IMG/VR virus record: IMGVR_UViG_3300040801_004580
Location: 1-20,526 of that record
Source: a virus
Strand: one strand, 5' to 3'
DNA: 20,526 bases
The notes beneath the pieces are model-generated. The model saw only the letters and a program-made list of their open reading frames with translations, was not told the DNA's origin and ran no database searches. Shown piece after piece: positions 1-5,652 of the stretch; within the stretch, counting starts at the first letter, position 1, and each line of letters opens with the position of its first letter. Position numbers and translations under genes: made by a program.

Positions 1-1167
1 GACCCGTGCAATATCCGCTACACCAATCAGCATGAAGGGGTAGTGCATTCTAGTAACCTTTGTACCGAAATCACCTTACACACCAAACCTAGCAAGTACG
101 ACCAAGGCATCAAAACTAACATCGGTGAAACCGCCGTGTGCAACTTGGCGTCACTCAACCTCGAGCAACACTTTGACGCCACCACAGGTGAGCTTGACTG
201 GAGAGCTCTTCAGGATTCCATCCACACCGCCATGCGCATGCTCGATAACGTTATCGACCTCAATTTCTACCCCACCAAAGAAGCTGAACAGTCTAACCTC
301 AAACATCGTCCAGTAGGTTTAGGAGGCATGGGGTGGCAGAACCTGTTTTACCTGAGTGGCGTTCATTACGAGTCGGATGAAGCCGTAGCACTAGCGAGTA
401 AGGTCTACGAGTTCATCGCTTATCACGCCATTGATGCCAGCAGTGACTTAGCAGGTGAGCGTGGGGCATACGAAACTTATCAAGGTTCGACGTGGTCACA
501 GGGCAAGATGCCACAGGATACCTACCGTGACTTGTGTGATGCTCGCGGCATGACGTATGACGTGATTGAAACGTTACCTTGGGATTCAGTACGCGCCAAA
601 GTAGGCAAGCAAGGCATGCGAAATAGCAACACCATGGCGATTGCACCCACGGCAACGATTAGCTATATCGCAGGGACATCACAGTCGATTGAACCCAACT
701 TCAGCGTGTTGTTTGTCTATTCGACGCTATCGGGCGAATTCACGCTGATTAACGAGTTCTTTGTAGAAGACATGAAAGCACGCAACTTGTGGAATGACCA
801 CATGATTGATGTGGTGAAGCATGTCGATGGGGATTTGTCGCTGGTACCAGATAGCGTGATTCCAGCAGACATCAAAGCTAAATACACCACAGCATTCAAC
901 CTTGACCAAACCAAAGTCATTGATGTAAACGCAGCGCGGCAAGTGTGGGTTGACCAAGCCATTAGTTTGAACTTGTACAACAACAAGACCAGCCTGAAGT
1001 TTTTGAATGACTTGTACATGCACGCCTATGAGCGGGGGCTCAAGACGACGTATTACCTTAGGACGGTGGCGGCGTCGAAGGTGGAGAAGTCTACTGTTAC
1101 ACCTGGGATGCTCGAGAGTTTGCAGCCAGCGAATCAATTAACGGTAGAAGACAGTGTCAACGGCTAG
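1..1167 (+). CDS. nrdA: Class I ribonucleotide reductase, large (alpha) subunit, 3' part, lacking its cysteine tail
   Basis: Reduces ribonucleoside diphosphates to deoxyribonucleotides together with a radical-generating small subunit. The frame is open from base 1, so the gene begins left of the window. The first visible GTG (43) is internal. Visible catalytic landmarks are SSNLCTEI (active-site Asn, Cys and Glu on the finger loop), the partner redox Cys in GETAVCNLASLNL, APTATISYIAG, and the tyrosine pair of the radical path in LKTTYYLRT near the end. The first redox Cys would lie upstream. The chain ends LTVEDSVNG soon after EKSTV and lacks the thioredoxin-facing C-terminal cysteine pair that class I enzymes use for re-reduction. 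That tail is found as a separate ORF at 2715-2876. The family call is firm. Whether the shortened protein works alone cannot be seen. Confidence 0.95.
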   Translation, partial: DPCNIRYTNQHEGVVHSSNLCTEITLHTKPSKYDQGIKTNIGETAVCNLASLNLEQHFDATTGELDWRALQDSIHTAMRMLDNVIDLNFYPTKEAEQSNLKHRPVGLGGMGWQNLFYLSGVHYESDEAVALASKVYEFIAYHAIDASSDLAGERGAYETYQGSTWSQGKMPQDTYRDLCDARGMTYDVIETLPWDSVRAKVGKQGMRNSNTMAIAPTATISYIAGTSQSIEPNFSVLFVYSTLSGEFTLINEFFVEDMKARNLWNDHMIDVVKHVDGDLSLVPDSVIPADIKAKYTTAFNLDQTKVIDVNAARQVWVDQAISLNLYNNKTSLKFLNDLYMHAYERGLKTTYYLRTVAASKVEKSTVTPGMLESLQPANQLTVEDSVNG

Positions 1168-1499
1168 CAGCTTCATACCCACTCGAGCAACACTTTGACG
1201 CCACCTCGAGCAACATGGAAAGTTAACTCCCTCCCAAGCCACCGATATTACAGGGGGGAATAAGCGGCTATGTGCATGGGCATTAGGGTGGCTCGAGGGA
1301 CATGCTTACTGCACCCATAAGGAAGGTATGTACGAAATCAGCCCTACTGGACAAGTGGCTGCCCAGAAAACCCTTTACGTCCAAGCTTCCTAACCAAGGG
1401 ACGCTCAAAGCCTCCCCAAAGCGCCAACATTCCACCAAAGGAGGTCAGTACCACATCCGCCCCGAAACCTTAAACCCACTTTCCGAAAGGTAAATTCTG
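1168..1499. other. Gap between nrdA body and tnpB element: no credible gene, rearranged sequence
   Basis: No convincing coding sequence. A 63-codon frame at 1302-1493 has no family resemblance that I recognise and an unusual Lys/Pro-rich composition. The stretch contains a 24-base copy of an internal nrdA segment (1182-1205), three CTCGAG sites, a 7-bp inverted repeat (1237-1243 with 1287-1293) enclosing 43 nt, and an AAAGGAGGT ribosome-binding-like string near 1437-1445 with no start codon behind it. I looked for group I and group II intron core motifs and an intein and found none. Confidence 0.5.
1182..1205 (+). repeat. 24-bp direct repeat of an internal nrdA segment (160-183)
   Basis: Bases 1182-1205 match 160-183 exactly. 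The nrdA copy encodes LEQHFDAT. The match starts at a CTCGAG site and stops just before another CTCGAG (1204). The flanking bases differ, so this is a bounded duplication and not part of a longer homology. Confidence 0.85.
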
Positions 1500-1640
1500 T
1501 AAACGACCACCTACTAAAGTAGGTAGCTTTGCAGTTAGGACTAAAGTCCTACCGCGTTTAGCAGGTTTACAGACTGCCCAGCCCGTGTTGAAATGTTACG
1601 AGCCGCGATGTGGTCAGCACTCCCAGAGGTAGAACAATGC
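1500..1640 (-). ncRNA. Candidate omega RNA scaffold at the tnpB 3' end
   Basis: Known TnpB nucleases use an RNA made from the 3' end of tnpB plus the element's right end, with a guide read from the flanking DNA. Here the stop codon sits in a perfect 7-bp hairpin (1536-1551) followed by a second one (1509-1524), the expected arrangement. The exact 5' and 3' ends and the guide start, near 1500 and reading toward lower coordinates, are inferred. Confidence 0.35.
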
Positions 1641-2623
1641 TCACACACAAATACATCCCTAGTTTTGCGATTAGCTTTAGCGATATGCCCACATTCGGGG
1701 CAGGTTTGCGAGGTATAGGCAGGGTCAACATATACAAGTGGTACACCCGCCCGCTTAGCCTTGTACTCAATCTTGGCACTCAAATCAGCAACCGCCCAGC
1801 TATACAGCCGAATCCTCTGAGGCTTCCTAACCCTTACTCGCTTTGTAATCCCTTTGAGTTGTTCAAAGGCAATACCTTGCGAGTGCGTTCTAGCCTTTTC
1901 GACAATAGCTTTGGCAATGCGGTGATTCTCAGTACGCTGGAATCGTTTCTCTTTACCGCTAAGGCGCTTCAAGACACGCTTAGCAGACTTTGTACCCTTC
2001 TTTTGCAGGCGTTTACGCTGGCGGCGTCTGCGCTCACGAATGCCATTAACTTTAGCGCCGCCGTGGTGTGTCCCTTGGCTATCTACAGCAATGTTGGCAA
2101 TACCCAAGTCAACACCCAAGTAACCCTCAACATCACTAGGGGTTGGCTCGGGAATATCACAAGTGGCAAGCAAGTAAAACACGCCTTTGATGTAAACAAG
2201 ATCAGACTCACCTTGCTGATTTTTAAGCAACTCTTGCTGTTTATCACCAGCTTGGTAAGCAATCTTTTGCCTACCTTCAAGTGTCCAAATGTTAACCGTT
2301 TGTGCGTCTTGCTTCCACGTAAGAATGCGGCTGTCATAGGCAATAGCGCCGTGAGGCTTAAAGGTGCGCTTAGTCTTTTTGTCCAGCTTGTAAGCGTCTG
2401 CCACCTTCGACTCGCAGCGCACAACCATCTGTGCAGACAAGTCAAAGCGGTCTTTGGTGTCGTAGTAGGTAAGTTTGTGCAGACTAAACTGACGCCACAC
2501 ACGTTCACGCCATGCCACATCCGATATGTAGTTACACGCTGCGTTAGCTCGTTCCAACGTCTCAAGCAGCAACTTATGCTGTTCAGGACTAGGGCAAAGC
2601 TTTACTTTAGCGGTCAACTTCAC
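1541..2623 (-). CDS. tnpB: TnpB, RNA-guided DNA endonuclease of an IS200/IS605 element
   Basis: 360 residues with a GTG start, preceded by TAAGG. TnpB proteins are omega-RNA-guided nucleases that help their transposon persist. The RuvC triad appears complete: D172 in GVDLGI, E254 in IAFEQLKGI and D337 in SADHIAARNI. A four-cysteine zinc ribbon (C308, C311, C327, C330) lies between the last two, and a basic stretch (about 196-232, rich in Arg and Lys) follows the first. The length is close to the usual 370-400. The gene runs antisense to nrdA and lies between its body and tail. It looks intact and potentially active. Whether it is expressed cannot be judged. Confidence 0.93.
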   Translation of the reverse strand: MKLTAKVKLCPSPEQHKLLLETLERANAACNYISDVAWRERVWRQFSLHKLTYYDTKDRFDLSAQMVVRCESKVADAYKLDKKTKRTFKPHGAIAYDSRILTWKQDAQTVNIWTLEGRQKIAYQAGDKQQELLKNQQGESDLVYIKGVFYLLATCDIPEPTPSDVEGYLGVDLGIANIAVDSQGTHHGGAKVNGIRERRRRQRKRLQKKGTKSAKRVLKRLSGKEKRFQRTENHRIAKAIVEKARTHSQGIAFEQLKGITKRVRVRKPQRIRLYSWAVADLSAKIEYKAKRAGVPLVYVDPAYTSQTCPECGHIAKANRKTRDVFVCEHCSTSGSADHIAARNISTRAGQSVNLLNAVGL

Positions 2624-2714
2624 ACCTTAGATAATAACATATCTTCAAGCCTTGAACAACCTATGTTGAAACAACCGACTGAAGTCGGGGGTATCAAAGA
2701 CCCAAGGAGGGACT

Positions 2715-2876
2715 ATGAACGACGTTATCGTGCTCGAGCCACAACCCAACATTGACCCCACCCCCACACCTCAAGACGATGAGTGGGGCGAACTTAATCT
2801 TGCTGACTCGCAGGTAGTCACTACACCCGCTAAGGCGTGCCGTATCGGTGACCCTGAATGCGAGAGTTGCCAGTAG
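2715..2876 (+). CDS. Detached C-terminal cysteine tail of NrdA (53 aa ORF)
   Basis: Too short for most gene callers but preceded by a strong AAGGAGG (2704-2710) 4 nt before ATG. Residues 1-40 form a Pro/Thr/Asp-rich flexible stretch. The end, ACRIGDPECESCQ, has the cysteine spacing and acidic CE.C pattern of class I ribonucleotide reductase C-termini, where it shuttles electrons from thioredoxin or glutaredoxin into the active site. The upstream nrdA body lacks this tail and is in another frame, 1.5 kb away. The peptide may be made separately and assist NrdA in trans, or it may be the stranded end of a gene broken by rearrangement and tnpB insertion. The identity of the tail is well supported. 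Its function as a free peptide is inference. Confidence 0.75.
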   Translation: MNDVIVLEPQPNIDPTPTPQDDEWGELNLADSQVVTTPAKACRIGDPECESCQ

Positions 2877-2971
2877 ACACACAGCTTTTAGGGGCATCCC
2901 ACCACTAAACTAATCTTGGGTTTTTTCATGCCCATCTCCTAACGTGGCTTGACCGACCACACCCCGAGCAC

Positions 2972-3007
2972 CCCCTCGAGTACCACACGCAGCTCGAGGG
3001 GATTTTT
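2972..3007 (+). terminator. Rho-independent terminator after the nrdA tail ORF
   Basis: A 9-bp perfect stem, CCCCTCGAG (2972-2980) with CTCGAGGGG (2993-3001), has a 12-nt loop and is followed by five T (3003-3007). Both arms contain the iterated CTCGAG hexamer, so the motif has been built into the stem. It separates the nrd region from the next operon. Confidence 0.75.
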
Positions 3008-3075
3008 ATACCTTAAATAGCCTGTTTATATTGAGATTAAGCATAGGATTTACGCCTATTTCATCGTGTTTTTAC

Positions 3076-3104
3076 TTGACTATAGCAAGCTAGTATGCTA
3101 TATT
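3076..3104 (+). promoter_or_regulatory. Strong sigma-70 promoter of the rightward operon
   Basis: TTGACT (3076-3081), a 17-nt spacer and TATATT (3099-3104) sit about 48 bp before the first gene (3152). A smaller inverted repeat, ATAGG with CCTAT (3043-3059), lies just upstream. This is the only good promoter seen for the genes 3152-6902. Confidence 0.75.
3082..3101. promoter_or_regulatory. Palindromic operator candidate between -35 and -10
   Basis: ATAGCA (3082-3087) and TGCTAT (3096-3101) form a perfect inverted pair around a central CTAG (3090-3093), filling the promoter spacer. A repressor dimer bound here would block polymerase. The string TATAGCAAG also occurs on the minus strand near 13953-13961, inside the first codons of the initiator gene. 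Which of the three HTH proteins in the window would bind is unknown. Confidence 0.5.
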
Positions 3105-3151
3105 TAATTCAGTTAAGGGAGTTCCCCCTCCCTCGCTAGATTGGAGACTCA

Positions 3152-3598
3152 ATGACCACTTTAATCACTCTTTTCACCGAGGCTTGGCTTATCGCGCAAA
3201 TCAGCTTTCGCGCTCGCTTTGAACCCAAAAGCGCCGCCGCTGCCATCCTTGATGGTGATTTTGCTGAAACCACTATTGCCAAACTGCGCGAGATTGCCCA
3301 CAAACGTGCCAATCAAATTACTTGGGAGGTTGGTAATCCTGCGTTTTACGCGGTGGAGCGTGACAGGCTCGAGCATGCCATTGAGCAAGCATCTGGCTTG
3401 ACTTTGCGCCCCATTCCTGAGACCCTTCGCGCTGGCTTCGGTACGCAATGGTTGATGCGCAAAAGCCGCGAAAGCGCAGCCAACAAAGCCCTTGTGAGCA
3501 AAATCCTCACGGGCAAAGCGTTTACTGACTGCGAAACCAAAGTCGTGAAACAGTGGGCTATGGAGCACGGTATCAACATAGACGGGTTGGTGGGTTAG
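3152..3598 (+). CDS. Unknown protein, 148 aa, first gene of the rightward operon
   Basis: I do not recognise a family. TGGAGA precedes the ATG at good spacing. The short N-terminal stretch TLITLFTEAWLIAQISF is hydrophobic but interrupted, and probably not a signal peptide. The rest is mostly predicted helical, with many Ala, Arg and Lys residues. The next gene's ATG follows the stop directly (TAG then ATG), so translation is probably coupled. Being first behind the strong promoter suggests an early, well-expressed phage protein. Confidence 0.75.
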   Translation: MTTLITLFTEAWLIAQISFRARFEPKSAAAAILDGDFAETTIAKLREIAHKRANQITWEVGNPAFYAVERDRLEHAIEQASGLTLRPIPETLRAGFGTQWLMRKSRESAANKALVSKILTGKAFTDCETKVVKQWAMEHGINIDGLVG

Positions 3599-3889
3599 AT
3601 GCCCGCCCTCCCTTTTCAAAAGCGCCTCGAGCGCACCTCGTACGACCCCGAGTTGTTTAAAGCAATTAGCGGTTTAAGCATCCAAGGTTCACAATACGCA
3701 GCATGTTGGCCGAGAATCATCACCAATGCTGAGCACTATTTTGAAATGGAAGTTTTGGCAATTGGTGAACGGGCAAAGGTTGTAGCTTCTAAGATGTTTG
3801 CTAATTACGGAGCGGGCGACGATTTGTACGGATGCGTACCAGTGGCATTGATTCAAAAGGCTTTGGATATGCTCGAGGAGAAATCATGA
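3599..3889 (+). CDS. Unknown protein, 96 aa
   Basis: No recognised domain. It starts immediately after the previous stop and shares ATGA with the next start, so it sits firmly in the operon. The sequence is a small soluble alpha/beta mix with two cysteines (C36 in YAACWPRI and one in DLYGCVPV). Position in a replication and early-function operon is the only hint of role. Confidence 0.7.
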   Translation: MPALPFQKRLERTSYDPELFKAISGLSIQGSQYAACWPRIITNAEHYFEMEVLAIGERAKVVASKMFANYGAGDDLYGCVPVALIQKALDMLEEKS

Positions 3890-4365
3890 CGAAATGCCGC
3901 CCTATCATTTTTGATGAACACTCTGTTCGCGCCATTCTCGCCGGCAACAAAACCCAAACGCGACGGGTAGCCAAGGGTGCATATGCCCCGCTACCTGAGT
4001 TTGTCAAAAACCCCTACGGGGAAGCAGGCGATTTGTTATGGGTCAAAGAACGCCACTACCGCGATGTCAAGCGTATTGTTTTTGACCGCCGTCCGGCAGG
4101 TTGGCGCACAATGTCACCGATGTTTATGCCCAAGGCGCAATCACGGATTACCTTGCGGATTACTGAGTATCGCCTCGAGTACTTACAAGACATCACCGAT
4201 GAAGACATTGTTGCTGAAGGTGTGGGAATTAACGAAACAACGTTTTACGAAGGCAAGTTGCGCGAAATGTGGATTGAACGTTGGGACAGTATCAACGCCA
4301 AGCGCGGGTATTCGTGGGAAAGCAATCCCGTGGTGCACGTGATTGGGTTTGAGGTGGCGCAATGA
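3886..4365 (+). CDS. ASCH-domain-like (PUA fold) phage protein
   Basis: 159 residues. The start at 3886 is chosen because GAGGAGAAATC precedes it and its ATGA overlaps the previous stop. A longer frame to 3832 would run deep into the preceding gene. The opening RPIIFDEHSVRAILAGNKTQTRRV, then NPYGEAGDLLWVKE, and ITLRITEYRLEYLQDITDEDIVAEG match the pattern of phage ASCH proteins, a PUA-like fold that binds RNA or nucleotides. The C-terminus keeps the common WESNPVVHVIGFE ending. The family is known mostly from sequence, and the substrate of phage members is not established. The next small gene overlaps by 4 nt. Confidence 0.8.
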   Translation: MTKCRPIIFDEHSVRAILAGNKTQTRRVAKGAYAPLPEFVKNPYGEAGDLLWVKERHYRDVKRIVFDRRPAGWRTMSPMFMPKAQSRITLRITEYRLEYLQDITDEDIVAEGVGINETTFYEGKLREMWIERWDSINAKRGYSWESNPVVHVIGFEVAQ

Positions 4366-4484
4366 GCCACAAACGCAGACGGAGAGCTGCTGCCCTTGTT
4401 GTGTTATTGGTGCTTTTTCTTACGACTTGTGTTCAAGAAACAGCCCCACTGCGGGTTGAGCTTGTTCAGATGGAGGCAAAGTAA
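4362..4484 (+). CDS. Small lipoprotein-like peptide, 40 aa
   Basis: Not in most gene calls because of its size. It overlaps the ASCH gene by ATGA and the next gene by one base (TAATG), leaving no gap in the operon. The peptide opens with MSHKRRRR, continues with a hydrophobic core AAALVVLLVLFLTT, then Cys and a short polar tail of 17 residues. This is a textbook lipoprotein signal layout with a lipobox-like LTTC. Small outer-membrane spanin subunits (Rz1) look similar, but no lysis genes are nearby. The gene is supported by perfect coupling. Function is unknown. Confidence 0.6.
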   Translation: MSHKRRRRAAALVVLLVLFLTTCVQETAPLRVELVQMEAK

Positions 4485-4828
4485 TGGTCGTTTTGGTTAC
4501 GGGGGGACGCAGCTACCACGGTGATGTTTCATGTCTCGAGCAAATCAATGATATCGACATGCTCATTCACGGCGGTGCAAGTGGCGCAGACATCAAAGCA
4601 GCACAATGGGCGCAATCAAAGGGCATTCATACAGCTCGAGTTGACGCTCTTTGGAATCACTACAACAAAGCGGCTGGCTACAAACGCAACAGCGCCATGT
4701 TGTTACTCAAGCCTGATTACTGTGTAGCATTCCCGGGTGGGCGCGGCACAGCGATGATGATTGATTTGTGTAGGCGGAGCGGTATTCCTGTTTGGCAGCC
4801 CTACTCAACAGAAAGTGAGACCAACTAA
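4484..4828 (+). CDS. SLOG-superfamily protein (DUF2493/YpsA-like nucleotide binder)
   Basis: 114 residues with the Rossmann-like SLOG signature. VLVTGGRSY opens the fold, HGGASGAD (29-36) is the nucleotide-binding loop, GYKRNSAM (65-72) follows, and FPGGRGTA (83-90) is the second glycine loop. SLOG proteins bind nucleotides or NAD-derived ligands. DUF2493 members are frequent in phages, where their role is unproven. The start overlaps the preceding stop by one base, and the ssb start overlaps its stop by one base. Confidence 0.85.
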   Translation: MVVLVTGGRSYHGDVSCLEQINDIDMLIHGGASGADIKAAQWAQSKGIHTARVDALWNHYNKAAGYKRNSAMLLLKPDYCVAFPGGRGTAMMIDLCRRSGIPVWQPYSTESETN

Positions 4829-5652
4829 TGGCTCGAGGATTCAACAGCGTTCAACTCATCGGCACGGTCACCCAACAACCCGAATTACGCTACAGCGCAA
4901 GCGGTCTTGCCATCCTTGACATCCAACTGGCAGGCAGCGACAGCATCATCGACGATGACGGTAAACCCCGTGACATTGCTTGGTATCACCGCGTAACCGT
5001 ATTTGCCAAACAAGCCGAGATACTCGCAGACATTTTAGACATCGGCATGCCCGTCTTTGCGGAAGCCCGTCTTAACTACAACAGTTGGGAAGACAAGACC
5101 AGTGGTCGGCGCAAAAGCAGCCTCAACCTGAAAGCCCTGCGCGTGCAAGCCCTCACCGAAGGAACGCGGGGCGATGATGCGGTGTTATCTGATGCACGCG
5201 GGCAGCCTCGCCTCAAAAACGCCCTCAACAACGTGCTGGTGATTGGCAACCTGACCAAAGACGCCGAACTGCGCTACACGCCCAACGGGCACGCGGTCAC
5301 CCGCCTCAGTCTTGCCGTGAACGAGTCGTACAAAGACCGCAGCGGCAATGACCAAGAGAACGTGCACTTTGTTGATGCGCAAGTGTGGCGCAGCCTCGCT
5401 GAAGCCTGTGGCGAACTGAAAAAGGGCGCACCTGTGCTGATAGCTGGGCGCTTTGTGACCGACAGTTGGGATGACAAGGACGGCAACAAACGCTATCAAA
5501 ACCGCATCGAAGCCAGTCGGGTGGAGTTTTTGACGCGGGGAAATGGGCAGACGCAGCAGCCGGCTGACAGCAACCGACCCGCGCCGCCATCGCCTTCTCG
5601 CAAGTTAGACATTGACGAAGAGTTTCCCCCAGAAGACGATTTGCCGTTTTAA
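4828..5652 (+). CDS. ssb: Single-stranded DNA-binding protein with two OB folds (Deinococcus type)
   Basis: 274 residues. OB fold 1 spans about 1-115 (MARGFNSVQLIGTVTQQPELRY, WYHRVTVF) and OB fold 2 about 127-245 (NNVLVIGNLTKDAELRYTPNG, HFVDAQVWRSLAE). A Pro/Gln-rich linker and the acidic tail DIDEEFPPEDDLPF follow, the protein-interaction tip that recruits replication and repair partners. Two OB folds per chain is the special arrangement of Deinococcus and Thermus SSB, which act as dimers, so this gene marks the host lineage. It covers ssDNA during phage replication and probably works with the DnaB, clamp and initiator encoded further right. It contains only one CTCGAG, at its start. Confidence 0.97.
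   Translation: MARGFNSVQLIGTVTQQPELRYSASGLAILDIQLAGSDSIIDDDGKPRDIAWYHRVTVFAKQAEILADILDIGMPVFAEARLNYNSWEDKTSGRRKSSLNLKALRVQALTEGTRGDDAVLSDARGQPRLKNALNNVLVIGNLTKDAELRYTPNGHAVTRLSLAVNESYKDRSGNDQENVHFVDAQVWRSLAEACGELKKGAPVLIAGRFVTDSWDDKDGNKRYQNRIEASRVEFLTRGNGQTQQPADSNRPAPPSPSRKLDIDEEFPPEDDLPF

Larger units (their letters stand above)
1500..2692 (-). mobile_element. IS200/IS605-group element carrying only tnpB
   Basis: The element is read on the minus strand. Its left end abuts TTGAT (plus-strand ATCAA at 2693-2697), the target motif known for ISDra2-type elements, followed by a hairpin (CCGACT/AGTCGG, 2675-2688). The right end has two hairpins, TAGGACT/AGTCCTA (1536-1551, holding the tnpB stop codon) and ACCTACT/AGTAGGT (1509-1524). 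There is no tnpA, so movement would need a transposase in trans. No CTCGAG sites occur inside. The left boundary is well supported. The right boundary, roughly 1490-1505, is an estimate. Confidence 0.8.

Noticed and set aside
1302-1493. 63-codon frame between nrdA and the tnpB element
   Set aside because: No credible ribosome site, no family resemblance, and it sits in rearranged non-coding DNA.
1168-2714. Group I or II intron, or IStron, splitting nrdA
   Set aside because: I found no intron core pairing motifs, domain V or reverse-transcriptase/maturase, and tnpB runs antisense to nrdA. Without a visible catalytic core this is not supported.
1610-2755. Long plus-strand open frame of 381 codons
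   Set aside because: It is the mirror of tnpB on the other strand. Its protein has no recognisable motifs, while the minus-strand frame has the full TnpB catalytic set.
2877-2971. A terminator at the CCCA/TGGG pair followed by six T (about 2896-2926)
   Set aside because: A 4-bp stem with a long loop is too weak. The 9-bp hairpin at 2972-3007 is much better.
3161-3619. Minus-strand 152-codon frame opposite the first rightward gene
   Set aside because: It is antisense to a gene with a promoter and ribosome site, and crosses a coupled gene junction.
4362-4484. Rz1-type spanin subunit
   Set aside because: The lipoprotein layout fits, but there is no Rz partner, endolysin or holin, and the gene lies in a replication operon.
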